A stretch of 64,000 nucleotides of DNA from Druceiella hillmani (Eukaryota; Arthropoda; Insecta; Lepidoptera; Hepialidae): contig JAYKKI010000137.1 in NCBI GenBank assembly GCA_039881145.1, forward strand, positions 3,057,001-3,121,000. The letters run 5' to 3'. A program made the position numbers and the translations under genes. Under the pieces are notes generated by a model. The model saw only the letters and a list, made by a program, of their open reading frames with translations. It was not told where the DNA came from and ran no database searches. This document shows positions 13,256 to 26,249 of this stretch, in pieces. Positions within the stretch are counted from its first letter, which is position 1. Each line of letters begins with the position of its first letter.

Positions 13256-13829
13256 TAAAATATATACATAATGTATTGAATTAGAAAAAAGATGGAACAT
13301 TTGAGATAGTAGTTGAAATTGATAAAATGTTTTGAGTGGGAAAAATTTATGCGCAAAAGGTATCTAATATTGCTCTATTTTCTATTTTTAAGAGCTCTAC
13401 ATAGTATGAATGATACAACAGTAGTGCTAATTAAGGAGTGTACGGTAAAAACTCGATTGAAATAAAATAAAAGTGCATTTTTTTGTGTAATGTACTATGT
13501 AGTCATATTTATAAATGACTTGTTATGTGATCAACGGAATATTTCGTTTATGTGGTTGAAAAGGTACACATAAAAAGCAGTGGCTACCCCTATTGAATTT
13601 GAGATCGAAATCCATTACTTTTTTTCCAAAAATATAGTGTCAACGAATATAAATATATTGTAAACTAAAGTTGCACTGAAAATATAAAGAAATTAAATAT
13701 AATATAGGTTACATAACAATAAACTTGTGAGAAAATTATATTTCCATGTGCGACACTGATCGTGACTTTCAAAGTAATATGAAACAAAACTAAATTTTGT
13801 AGTTACCTGTGTATATTTTCTCGCGAAAT

Positions 13830-13850
13830 ACACACACACAGCACACACAA

Positions 13851-13893
<43 letters not shown>

Positions 13894-13906
13894 AATATAT
13901 ATATAC

Positions 13907-13971
<65 letters not shown>
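13830..13971. repeat. Compound (CA)n-(TA)n microsatellite
   Basis: A CA-rich stretch (13830-13858) is followed by several TA blocks to 13971. Frames on both strands here are artefacts of the repeat. Confidence 0.95.
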
Positions 13972-13975
<4 letters not shown>

Positions 13976-14410
13976 CGTTAAGAACAAAAAGCCAGACACA
14001 ATGAAATCGAAAATAATTATTTCTTTATTATAACTTAATTTATTCAAATACGTCCTTCAGATTAATAAAATTAAAATGTTGAACTTATTTGCAATTTTCT
14101 TCCTTCTTTGACTTACCTTTGCATTGAAACAAATATGACTATCTTATTTTAATTAAACTAAATCGTTTTGATTTGAACATTCTATACTTACACGATAAGT
14201 TCTAGTTAAGTCGTAACTAAAACGGACCTATCTAATTTGAATGACTTCTACCATACAGCTTTATATAAAGAAACTTCTTCAAGTGACTTGCATTTTATTT
14301 CACCTTGATGGGTTCCAAAAATACTTCTCAACGTAATTAATTTTTTAAAATGGTATTGGCCTCGTTATTTACTATAGCCTCGTGAGGGAGGGGGGTAGTT
14401 TTTGAATCGC

Positions 14411-15080
14411 ATTGTCAATTGCTTTATTATGTAAGCACATGCATTATAGTTTATAATGTTACATAAATAGCACAAGTACCTCTCCACACTGAATAAATTT
14501 TTCCACTTAAAGGTAGGTCACGTTCTTACTGATTTTAAAAAAAAAGTTGTGGAAATTTCATTTTCATGGATTATTTTCTTAATTTTTATATTTGGTAAAT
14601 AGTCTTGCTTAAACAGATCTGAATGGTAATTATTTAAATTGTATTATTTGACCGTTTTGCTGTAACATTAAACAACAATCGTAAATCAGTTGTTGAAAGT
14701 TCCTTAATGATACAAAAATTATTAACGACCTGTCACATTTTAGCGGTTACATTAACACGCAGGTGAGAATATTAAAATAGCGCATTTTACTTTATTCGTA
14801 GTTTGGAGAGATGTATCGCGATATTATAACTAGGGATGTAAAATGAACATATTTACGTTTGTTCATAAGCGTATTCCTGTTTATTAAAATATTAAAAATA
14901 ATATATTTTGAAGTTGTGTCATTACAGTCAGTAAAGCAGAGAAATAAAATTAGAATGCGACATGAAAAATATGCTAGAAAAGACAATTTTTGATGCCTAG
15001 GTCTCTAATTATTAAATTGAAAGTGGATTTTCAGTTAATGGTGGGCGATGTCCAACAACAGGCAGTGAAGGTATTTGCAA
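14411..15080. other. Intergenic DNA, nothing recognised
   Basis: No protein similarity, repeat or structured RNA was seen. Confidence 0.5.
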
Positions 15081-15095
15081 TACACACACACACAC

Positions 15096-15137
<42 letters not shown>
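15081..15137. repeat. Compound (CA)n-(TA)n microsatellite
   Basis: About 16 bp of CA units run into about 38 bp of TA units. Confidence 0.95.
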
Positions 15138-15141
<4 letters not shown>

Positions 15142-16083
15142 TATTTCTATTTTTCATGCGTAATTCTAGGCCTACATTACCTAAATGGAGAAACATAGAA
15201 ATTTTTTTAAGGTTTGCTAAAGTCTTAAAGAAATATATCATATTTATGTAAAAACTACATTCATATTTAAAATGTGGAAGGGTAAAGGTAAAGTACAAAA
15301 AAAATCTTGTAATGTTCTAACACATAAGTTTTTTAAATCCAAATCCCTGTCTACGTGCAGACTTCAGTTTACAAAAATTTCCATACGAAAAAATTAATAT
15401 ATTAAATATTCGCAGGAAAAATTAATTATCATATTTAAAATGATAAGATTCAACGATTGTCGTTCGATTTCGTACCTTAACTATCACAGGGTTTATATTT
15501 AAATATTTCGCAAAAAAAAATTACGTAACCGTAGGAGGATTACTCACAGTACACTTAGAAACTTTACTTTGGAATACTATGAATTCTACCCTAAAGTGAT
15601 GAAATGTTACATAGTTATACTTAAAGTATGGCCAGACATTTTTTAATACCCAGCATGATAGATAGCACATAAAATATGAGAGAATAGCCCACAAAACAGT
15701 GTTACTGTGTGTGAAAATAACAATATATTTTAATTATTATTACAATCCTTAAACTAAATTAGCCGAGCATTTTATCGCTCTCCTTCAGAACGTTAAATCA
15801 ATTACACACTAACTATTTTAGTAATGCTGCTATATAAGTTTGTATAACTATGAAATTATTTATAAAAGGGATTTAAGTACTTTCAGCAATATCATCTCGA
15901 GTTACTTGCGGTTAACATTGATTAATTTTTTCGTAACCAAAATATTCCATATTATCACATTCAAAATGTAAGTTAGGGCAAAATTTTTTCATACACTAAC
16001 TTATAATATTCAGCAGTTTTACAAAAAGAAACCAAAATAACGGTCGTCGATTTACAAACATTTCTGGGTACAATTAGTTTTAG

Positions 16084-16084
<1 letters not shown>
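15138..16084. other. Intergenic DNA, nothing recognised
   Basis: No frame or repeat could be supported here. Confidence 0.5.
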
Positions 16085-16153
<69 letters not shown>

Positions 16154-16170
16154 CGATATATATATATATT
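16085..16170. repeat. (TA)n microsatellite with inverted atcgat ends
   Basis: A TA array bounded by gatcgatat on the left and atcgatata near the right, giving partial palindromic symmetry. Confidence 0.9.
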
Positions 16171-16372
16171 AATGCCTTGTAACTAATGAGGATGTAAATA
16201 GAGATTTTTAATTATAACTTAGGTAAAGATTAAAAAAATTAAGAGGTTTTCGTGACAGATGACCTTTAGTTTCCTGATGTGCGTAAGAGAGTTTGGTCCT
16301 GGTGGATGAAAATGAGTGGACGTGGGTTACAAAAATATAATAAAATATTTCTATCCTTGCATACACATTGCA

Positions 16373-16390
16373 TTCCAGAATGTTCGAGAA
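16373..16390. promoter_or_regulatory. Perfect four-pentamer heat-shock element
   Basis: The sequence is TTC-CA-GAA-TG-TTC-GA-GAA: four alternating nTTCn/nGAAn units, the consensus bound by trimeric heat-shock factor. It sits just before a tandem array with further partial elements (16637-16649, 16735-16750, and TTCCAGAA near 16514). Factor binding is an inference from the consensus alone. No host gene is identified next to it. Confidence 0.55.
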
Positions 16391-16549
16391 CTATCTTGAA
16401 TATTCCAAAATATTCTAGGAAAACCGAAGATAATCTCATATTTCTAAAATGTTCCACGATGGTCTGCTGTGATATAGAATGTTTTAATATATCCTAAAAT
16501 ATTCTTTATTGTTCCAGAAACATTTAGAATAATACCACATGATGCAAAG

Positions 16550-16845
16550 TAAAAATGTTGAAAACGTTCTGAAAAGTTCTGAACTGCTTTCAAATTTAGT
16601 GAATCACTTGAAATTGATGTTGATCGTTCTACAATGTTCTGGAATATTTAAAAAAATTGAAAACGTTATGAAAGTTCTATATTACTTTCAAATATTGTGA
16701 ATCACTTGAAATTGATTTTGATCGTTCTAAAATATTCTGGAATGTTCGAAAAATTCGAAAACTTTCTGAAAAGTCCCAAATTACTCTTAAATATTGTGAA
16801 TCACTTGAAATGTAATCTGATCGTTCTAAAATGTTCTAAAAAAAA
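16550..16845 (+). repeat. Three diverged tandem repeats of about 100 bp
   Basis: The shared word gtgaatcacttgaaa occurs at 16599, 16697 and 16797 (spacing 98 and 100 bp). Each is followed by gatcgttct and a heat-shock-like ttctggaat block. The third unit runs directly into the Helitron relic, so the array is probably part of that transposon or of its neighbour. Confidence 0.8.
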
Positions 16846-17640
16846 TTACGATGAACATCCGCATATTCTTGTTGGAAAAATTAACGAAGTGTACAAGTGT
16901 TGCAAGGTCAAAAAATTTAAAGGAAAATCTGAAAATATGTGTTGTTTGAGTGGTAAAGACAAATAAACAGCATTACAAATACCATCACCAGAACTATTTG
17001 CTTATATGTTCGGAATGATACCATTGGAATCAAAACTTTTTCTACACAATATATGTCGATACAATTCTTGCTTTCAAATGACTTCATTCGGGGCTTCGTC
17101 AATATGCAACGAAGAAAATTTCATTCCAGTTTTTAAGGTTCAAGGGCAAATTTACCATTTTTTCACCGAATAGACTCACTAATGCCATTACCAAATGAAG
17201 AAATGAAATTCCTTCAAGTTTACTTTGTTGGTAATGAAGAAATTGGAACAGATCAGCGGTGTACTCATATTCAGGAGCTATAACGAGAAATTGTTCAAGA
17301 GTTGCAACGTTTACTTCATAACCATAATCAATTAATCGATGTGTTCAAGACTTCTTTAGAACGAATGGTTGCTGACAATTATAATACCATCATTGGGGCT
17401 GATAAAAGAACAATCGGTGAACATGAGCAAAGGTTTAATGTACCTCAAGTGCATGAAGTTGCAATAGGAAATGTCGATTATGAATATAATCATCGTGATA
17501 TAATTACACAACGTCGAAGCAATCACAAATTTGAAGAGACGAAAAAGGCACAAACATTTTCTGAAAAGTTTGTACAAATAGGAGAAGACACCTATCCTAT
17601 CAATGCAAATTCCGGCCAAATCGTACTAATAAATTAATTG
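16846..17640 (+). pseudogene. Decayed Helitron replicase-helicase, N-terminal part
   Basis: Relic of the Helitron N-terminal 'helitron-like' domain of rolling-circle transposons. The recognisable order is CCLSGK, then FAYMFGMIPLESKLFLHNIC, RYNSCFQMTSFGAS, FIPVFKVQGQIYH, MPLPNEEMKFLQVYFVG, then HNHNQLIDVFKTSLE, then IGADKRTIGEHEQRFNVPQV, HEVAI, DIITQRRSN and finally GEDTYPI. Stops interrupt it at 16964-16966, near 17172 and near 17283, and one frameshift lies near 17180. The last 111 codons (17302-17637) remain open. Sequence stops before the HUH nuclease motif, and no helicase follows, so it cannot transpose by itself. A separate helicase tail at 39840-40069 may be from the same or another Helitron. 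Confidence 0.85.
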
Positions 17641-17903
17641 TGTAATATTGCTGAAATACCTGAACAACAATTCGAGAGACGAAGAGTTTGTTTTTCTTGG
17701 ATGGAAAAATAGGAAGGCGGGGCAAGTGAAGCTACTCCAAAGTCATCGTAAATACTTTAACAACCTGTCATGTTTGATAATTTGGGTCACTATTTGGTGA
17801 AGAGATACAAACAAAGACGTTGCCAAGGACAAGGTTGTAAAAAGAAAATTTTAACTTTTTGTGATAAATGCAAAACAAAATACTTGACAGTGTTTTATAC
17901 CTG
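17641..17903 (+). pseudogene. piggyBac-type transposase C-terminal zinc ribbon fragment
   Basis: After a region with stops, the frame from about 17769 reads VMFDNLGHYLVKRYKQRRC, then a C-x4-C ... C-x2-C pattern (RCQGQGC, FCDKCK), ending at a tga near 17903. This matches the cysteine-rich ribbon after a '(V)RFD..GH' segment at the end of many piggyBac-family transposases, which binds subterminal DNA. Upstream in the same frame, RRRVCFSWMEK and GASEATPKSS may be the low-complexity linker, broken by stops. Only the tail is present. It abuts the Helitron relic directly with no visible catalytic domain, so it was either captured by the Helitron or left by a nested insertion. Confidence 0.7.
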
Positions 17904-18527
17904 ATCATACAACACAAACTTTTATAATTATATTTTTAAACAGTTTGTGATAACAGTTTTAAAATAAAATTGATTTTCTTGTGATCATATATCTCCATTG
18001 TCATATTTATACCATAGACCGTGGACACATTTTTTTTAAATTTTATATTATGTTACTTTTTCTTAATGGTCTTAATAAAACCTCAATTTAAATATTTGCA
18101 CAAAATAGTCCAAGTTTTTGGTACATGGGAAGTTATGGTTTAAATATATCGCGTTAAACCAAAGCAAATTTACTAACAAAGAAAACTCCAAATGCCATTA
18201 TATATATTCTTCATATGCGCTTTCACGTATGACACTTCTATGAGTGTATCAAGCGAAATATGGTTATTATCAAGAAATTTACATTATTTCAAACATAATA
18301 TAAAATATTTAAAACATTTTTAGTATAGTATTTTTAATTCACTTGTTGCTCTTGTGTTATTTTTTAATTTGCTTCCATTCCGATTATGGATTTTTTTAAA
18401 AGTTACATTATTTAATTTTTTATCTGTGAGAAAATTAAAAAAATACCGAATTAATTTTTGCAAAAGTATATATTTTTTAATGAAAAACACTTCATTTTTT
18501 AATTCTGATTTCATAAGATAAAGCTCG
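17904..18527. other. Intergenic DNA, nothing recognised
   Basis: Probably contains the noncoding 3' part of the piggyBac fragment, but no GGG/TTAA end was seen. Confidence 0.4.
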
Positions 18528-18645
18528 CGGCAAAGTATGCCCTCGATACCGCTTGAAGCAAGAAAAAATCAGTCTATTTCGATGGTTAATGTTATGTTTT
18601 CTGTCTGGAAACTTGCTTCAAGTTATGGTTTATTGTACTTTGCCG
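18528..18645. repeat. 118-bp imperfect inverted repeat (foldback element)
   Basis: The left end reads cggcaaagtat...cttgaagcaag. The right end is cttgcttcaag...tactttgccg. The arms of about 36 bp pair over their outer 10 and inner 11 bases with mismatches between. Likely a small MITE or foldback. No target duplication was identified. Confidence 0.7.
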
Positions 18646-19111
18646 AAACACAAATATATTGGTTATTTAGTTAGGGGTGCAGTGAGGTATTGCAATAGTT
18701 TGAGTTTAAAGTTAAAGTGTTAGTTAGGATTTAATAATTGAATAAACGACGGTAGAATCAACTTTCTGAAAATAGTAATATCGTGTCATGTCATGTATTA
18801 ATACGAATATTGGAAATTCGTTACTTAACTAAAATTAAACTATCAATTTATTTATAATTCTATTTTGTGAACAAAGGTTACGGTTTTATTTATTTTCTTT
18901 TAAATAATTAAAATTGCTCGCTTTTCACAATCGCTACATGCCATTATGACACAAAATAATAGCAACACAAATGTAAAGACCGGGCCGTCCAAAATTATTG
19001 AATTGCGACATTGAATGTTCTTCATTTTTAATGACGTCAGCATCCACTTTCTTAAGATAAAAGGAGCTGGGCAATAATAAATTATGGAAACTAAATAGGT
19101 AATGTTAAAGG
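18646..19111. other. Intergenic DNA, nothing recognised
   Basis: No supported feature was found. Confidence 0.5.
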
Positions 19112-19208
19112 TATTGAATATATTTGGCTTTAATTTTGTAGAAATTCATTATCAAATTCATTATTAAACTAGGTGCAGTAGTATTATTTCCACTTTCTTT
19201 ATGTTATT

Positions 19209-19252
19209 TACCACGACCTAGGTTTCGTTGTATTACAACATCTTCAGGTGGG
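19209..19252 (-). ncRNA. Hammerhead ribozyme, all core positions intact (PLE copy A)
   Basis: Read on the minus strand: stem I 5' strand CCCAC (19252-19248), core CUGAAGA (19247-19241), a U, stem II GUUGU-AAU-ACAAC (19239-19227), GAAA (19226-19223), stem III CCUAGG (19222-19217), UC (19216-19215), then stem I 3' strand GUGG (19214-19211). The cleavage triplet is GUC, with the cut expected after 19215. Position 7 of the core is A, which is permitted to vary. Stem III is a six-base palindrome with no loop, so two copies must pair in trans, as described for PLE and retrozyme hammerheads. Farther out, stem I can pair CUUU with AAAG across an internal loop that could contact loop II. Self-cleavage is inferred, not shown. 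Confidence 0.85.
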
Positions 19253-19512
19253 ATATAAGCAAAGATTAACTCTTAGGAACAACCAACAGCATTTATATGT
19301 TTCAAACACAATAGCGGAAGACTGCTTTCTGCAGATTTTTCCATTGTTTATGTTAGTGAGTTTATTGCAGGGGCGCAGACTAGATTATATTACAGAGAGT
19401 TATACAATATACCAGTATTTTAGTGAGGGTAATAAATTCAATTGTTATTATTATGTGAGGTTATACAATGCAAACGTTACGGTGTATGTAATAAAATTAA
19501 ATGGAAGTTATT

Positions 19513-19668
19513 GTCGATAATATATTTGTACAAAAGCAAGGGTATTTGAAAATAAGGCCAAGGTAATACACTAATTCTACATATCTTATTATCGGTAATA
19601 TATTTATACAAAAGCAAGGGTATTTGAAAGTAAGGACAAGGTAATACACTAATTCTACATATCTCCAG
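19513..19668 (-). repeat. Two tandem copies of a 78-bp unit inside PLE copy A
   Basis: caaaagcaagggtatttgaa occurs at 19531 and 19609. The two 78-bp units differ at only a few positions. They lie in the 3' noncoding part between the endonuclease and the ribozyme arm. Confidence 0.9.
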
Positions 19669-19805
19669 TTTTGTGTTCATATATTTATTTATTTATTTCT
19701 TTTAATTTTTTTGTTTTTATTATATATACTTATATTTATATGTGTATTAGTGCTGAAACAATTTCCAGGGTACTGTAGTATCAATGTTTTATATTTATAT
19801 TATAT

Positions 19806-20075
19806 CTAGAAGATATTAAGAATGGGTGATGATATTATATTTAGTTGTTCATTTAATATATTGACCTTGATATCTTTTTTATGTATGTTTATTTCTAATA
19901 TTTCTAGGATATTAAGTTTATTGCCTTTTGTATTTATTTGTAATATATGTGGGGAATTATCAGTATGGGGGTGATGGTTATTTTCAATGAGATGTTTAGC
20001 AAAATGAGATGTGTCTGGTTTATTATTTCGCCAGCTGGCGATGTGTTCTTCATATCTTCTATTAAAATCTCTAAA
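19806..20075 (-). pseudogene. Penelope-like element endonuclease (GIY-YIG type), C-terminal fragment
   Basis: An 89-codon open frame without stops, ending in tag, with no start codon because the 5' part of the element is missing. It reads FRDFNRRYEEHIASWRNN, then TSHFAKHLIENNHH, then HILQINTKGNKLNILEILEI and finally ILNEQLN. This is the C-terminal half of the PLE endonuclease: the R...R..EH helix, the 'FA.HL...H' motif, and the 'KG.KLN.LE..EI' motif with the closing 'LN.Q' segment. The GIY-YIG residues themselves lie upstream and are lost. In the intact element the domain nicks target DNA for reverse transcription. The frame is intact over its whole length, so the copy is not very old. Confidence 0.85.
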
Positions 20076-20145
20076 CTACATCACGTAGTTTCATTTAATT
20101 GTGAATAATGAATTTCTACAAAATTAAATCCAAATATATTCAATA

Positions 20146-22514
<2,369 letters not shown>

Positions 22515-23103
22515 TTTTTTTTTTCGAATAAAATAGCTCAATAACCTTAGCTATTCCTATCTGCACTTTATTACTGAACAACCAAGATTTTTTGGCTTAA
22601 TTAGCAGGTCTTTTATTGCCTATGGTTTTTATTAGGACATTCAATTATCACGTATTTTATCATGCACTTAAGACGATTTTGGTTCAAGAGATTTTCATAA
22701 ATTATTCTATTAACAAGAGGGAAGGGCGTTGAGATAGTCTACATAAAAACAAAAAAATTGTATGCATAAATATAAAATTAGTAACTCTTTTTAATAAGTT
22801 CTACAATAATTTTTACTACCAAAAAACGCTTTCTAAATTTAAAAAATTATTTCTTTTTTTTATATTGCACTGTTAAGGAAAAAAATCATCAGAAATGTTT
22901 ATCCTGCTTAAACATATGTAATTTTGTTGAAAATTATTTAACTATAATTAAAAAAAATCGTGTTAGATACTATAGAATTGAAAACTTTGGGGAAAAATAT
23001 TATCGCTCTCTTCATGTCAGAAATTTGGAATATGAAAATTGAAAAATATAAATAGATAATATTAATTATATATAAACTTGTCTAATATTAGGTATAAACT
23101 TAT

Positions 23104-23294
23104 ATTCAATATATACTTGGCGTTAATTTTGTAGAAATTCATTATTCACACTTAAATGAAACTACGTGATGTAGTATTATTTCTACTTTCTTTAATTTCT
23201 TTACCACAACCTAGGTTTCATTGTATTACAACATCTTCAGGTGGGATATTAGCAAAGATATCTTTGCTAATATCCCACCTGAAGATGTTGTAAT
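23104..23294 (-). mobile_element. Short PLE-derived copy B, head-to-head inverted dimer
   Basis: The left arm (from attcaatatatacttggcg at 23104) is the full terminal arm with a hammerhead on the minus strand. At 23259/23260 it meets a reversed partial arm. The two form a 70-bp perfect palindrome (23225-23294) centred on gatatc. The right arm ends inside stem II of its own hammerhead. No coding sequence is present. Confidence 0.85.
23203..23245 (-). ncRNA. Hammerhead ribozyme, near-intact (PLE copy B)
   Basis: The same layout as copy A: CUGAAGA, stem II GUUGU-AAU-ACAAU (one G-U closing pair), GAAA, CCUAGG, then UU in place of UC, so the cleavage triplet is GUU. All invariant core bases are kept. 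U at the cleavage position is allowed by the NUH rule but is usually slower. Confidence 0.7.
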
Positions 23295-26249
23295 TTTTGG
23301 ATTAATTTTTCATTAATATTATTTATTAAACGATGTATGCTTAAGAGCACATGAAATAAAATTTAGGGGCATTATTTATCATCGTAGGAAACGGAAATAT
23401 TTAAGTTCTATTTGTTTAATTTTGTATGCGTAATATTTCAAATGCACAAAACAAAACTAAGACAAAAAACGAAAATTGTTTACCTTTTTCATAGATCGAC
23501 TCTGAGACGTGGGTCAATATTTTCTATTTTCATGTGTGGATTTCTCTATTGTTAATTTTTTTATGATTATTAGAATTTTTAATTTGCACTCCAATTAAAC
23601 ACACGTGGAAAATATGTGGAAATCAATGATATTTCGGGTCAAATCTCAAATATTTCTGAAAACACTTTTAGATTTAATGCCCATTGAAAAAAAACAACTA
23701 ATGGCATTCTATACATTCATACACTTATATTATTTTTTGTTAGAGAAAAAGCATTACATAAAAATCTATCTTAGAAATGTTTAAAAATCAAATTCTATCT
23801 CTATCAAAGTAACAATTGATTTTCATTACACAAAAAGAATTTTAATAACAAATTTTGTACGAGACAATTTTGAAATAATAGTTATAGCCTCAAGAAAAAT
23901 AATGACAAAGTTTATAAAGATTCTGGGAGAAGTTAAATAAAATTCTAAAATATTTAAATATGAAACCCATAAAGGAATCTATTTTGAAATTTTCAGGACT
24001 ATGGTGGCTCTTCGGCTTATTAACCGCTAATTCCAACCTTAATTAAAATCATCGTGTCATCACCCACTTTAATCATCATGTCATCACGCGCTTAAGCTAT
24101 CATTAGTTTCGTAATCAACTTTAATAAATAAGTTAAAACATGATCATTGTTCGACATGATTTAAAATGTTTTATCCTTTATTACATTAGTACATATATGC
24201 GAGATAGGTAACGATAGTGTGGTGCAATATTCACTCACAACAAAATTGTTTGTCACTTATTACTACGTTTTATAAATATGATTTTTCTCAATCTATACCT
24301 GAATTTTGGCTAAAAACCTTTATTTACACCGTGACACTTAAACTAGTTCACCGTGCCGAACTATTTAGATACCTTTCACACATCGATCTAAAACTGATAG
24401 TGCCCAGAAATGTTTGGGAGTCAACGATCGTTATTTCGAAGTTTTCTTTAGAACTGCTGGATATTAAAAGTGAGTGGTTTAATGAAGTTCAGTTTCAACT
24501 TGCATTATGAATATGATGATGTGGAATGTCTTGGTTACGAAAATTAATCGATACTAAATGTAAGTAACTCAACATAATAGTGACGAAATTACTAAAAGCC
24601 TTTTCATAAATAATTTCGCAGTTATACTTAATTTTCAACACGTTACTAAAATAGTGTGTAATTTATTTATTGTTCTGAAAGGAAGCGATTAAAAGTGCGA
24701 CTAATTAGTTTTTAAAGTTAGCAATAACATTTTTTTTTGTTTTTCATATATACTAATACAATTTTATGGAATATCTTTATCATGCTCGGATATTAAAAAA
24801 ATACATGACCATATTTTAAGGCTAACTATTTCAAATAGCGTGTAGATTTTCTGTGTAGATTTCATAGTTTTCTAAAGAAAAGTTTCTTAATTTACTGCCA
24901 GTAAACCTTCTTAGATTACTTGAAGTCATTTTTATTAAACATTTAAACTCTGTGATACATAATGAGCAAAACCGAATGTTAATCGTTTGATATTATCATA
25001 TTAAATAAGAAAATGAGTTTTTTAGAACCAATATTTCTTTCATATGAAATTTTTAAAAACCAAAGTCTGTACATAAACAGGTGTTTTGATGTAGAAAATT
25101 TAAGAGTCAGAACTTTGAATTTCCTTTTCACATTCTGTCATACATTTATCTTTTAAAATTTTAAATAATGCTCCCCGAAATTTATATTTTTTTAAAGATT
25201 CTAACAGATATTCAAGGCATTTATTAGTTTCTTCATTTAATTATTGTGGTTGTCGAGTAAAAGATGAAGAAATTTTTAAATTCATTTTTTTAAGTTTACC
25301 TTAATACCCTAAAATGGCCACATAATAAAATTTAAATAGGTACCGTTCAAACTAAGTTAGCGAGACTTAACGAATGAAAAAATAATTGCGTGTACTAATG
25401 TACGCCCCTCAGAAGTTATACTCTCTGGCATAATACAACTTTCTTTAGCATGCAATAAATAAATGGAAATAAAATAATAATAGGACTAGAGCGTGATTAT
25501 AACTACGGTTGGTAAAATAAAAAATCAGGCAATTAATTAAATTTTAAATAATTTATAATTTATAATGCAAATATATGCAAATCGAAACCTAATCTCACTC
25601 AAAGAACTAGACTTATACATTTTGAAAAACTTATAAGACCTATTTCTATCACGAATATTCACAATAAATAAATATTTTTACTATATGAACCTTTATTAAA
25701 TCCCGATTACTAAAAAATATTAAAAATCACAGATATAACTTATAAGAGTATAAAACACGTGTCATGTATTTACAAATACCTCTATAACTATCATGAATAT
25801 AGTATTAGTCACTATAAAGACGTTTAGTAAGTAACTTCATACTGTTGATTTTTATTGCATCGTGCGCGCGCGTCCTAATATTTCACCCTCATATTTTTTT
25901 ATAACGCAACCTAAAGTAGAATAATTTCATGAATCATGAAAATAAGCCATAAAAATAAACATTTTATATTTTTTTTTCCTCTAAACCTTTTGTATATAAA
26001 GATTCATCGGGAATAAATTCGCAACAAATAATTAATCAAGCACTGGATTTAAAAATGCACAAATCAAATAAAACTTTCGGTTAACTTCAACTTTGGGTTT
26101 TTACAAGCATTTCATTACGTTTAACCTAAATTTACAGTAAAATAATTTCAAATGTAGATTTTTATTGAAATGAGTTTAAATTTTACGATATTTACTCTCA
26201 GCCATGTAATTTTTTCATATCCCGTACTGCAGTTGTCTCCAGCTATAAT
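23295..26249. other. Intergenic DNA, one unrecognised 97-codon frame
   Basis: The plus frame at 24217-24510 has a mixed, protein-like composition (AELFRYLSHIDLKLIVPRN), but I recognise no family and no neighbouring feature supports it. Nothing else was seen. Confidence 0.4.

Larger units (their letters stand above)
12750..14410 (+). repeat. Left arm of a diverged large inverted duplication
   Basis: Many blocks reappear in reverse complement, in mirrored order, at 26250-28150. Examples are 12931-12947 (tattaaaccgtacgac) with 27962-27977, 13105-13170 (aacgtaggttat...) with about 27745-27815, 13359-13371 (ggtatctaatatt) with 27432-27444, 13610-13670 with about 27120-27215, 14260-14330 with about 26370-26430, and 14365-14410 with about 26265-26310. 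Identity is patchy, so the duplication is old. No protein similarity was seen. It may be two opposite copies of one unknown transposon or one segmental inverted duplication. Confidence 0.7.
19112..20145 (-). mobile_element. 5'-truncated Penelope-like retroelement (copy A)
   Basis: An element of about 1034 bp bounded by an inverted pair of termini: tattgaatatatttggc at 19112 and its reverse complement ending at 20145. In minus orientation it starts with a short inverted terminal fragment (20076-20145) carrying ctacgtgatgtag. It then encodes the end of a PLE endonuclease (20075-19806), a 3' noncoding part with a 78-bp tandem duplication, and a terminal arm containing a hammerhead ribozyme (19209-19252). 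PLEs are known for such pseudo-LTRs with hammerheads and for an inverted terminal fragment on truncated copies. The reverse transcriptase is absent. No clear target duplication was found. Confidence 0.85.

Noticed and set aside
16550..16845. CRISPR-like array
   Set aside because: Units of about 100 bp are diverged along their whole length with no constant repeat/variable spacer pattern, and the genome is eukaryotic.
17356..17619. 87-codon minus frame
   Set aside because: Antisense shadow of the Helitron frame at 17302-17637.
24217..24510. 97-codon plus frame
   Set aside because: Reasonable composition but no similarity, no neighbours and no conserved motif.
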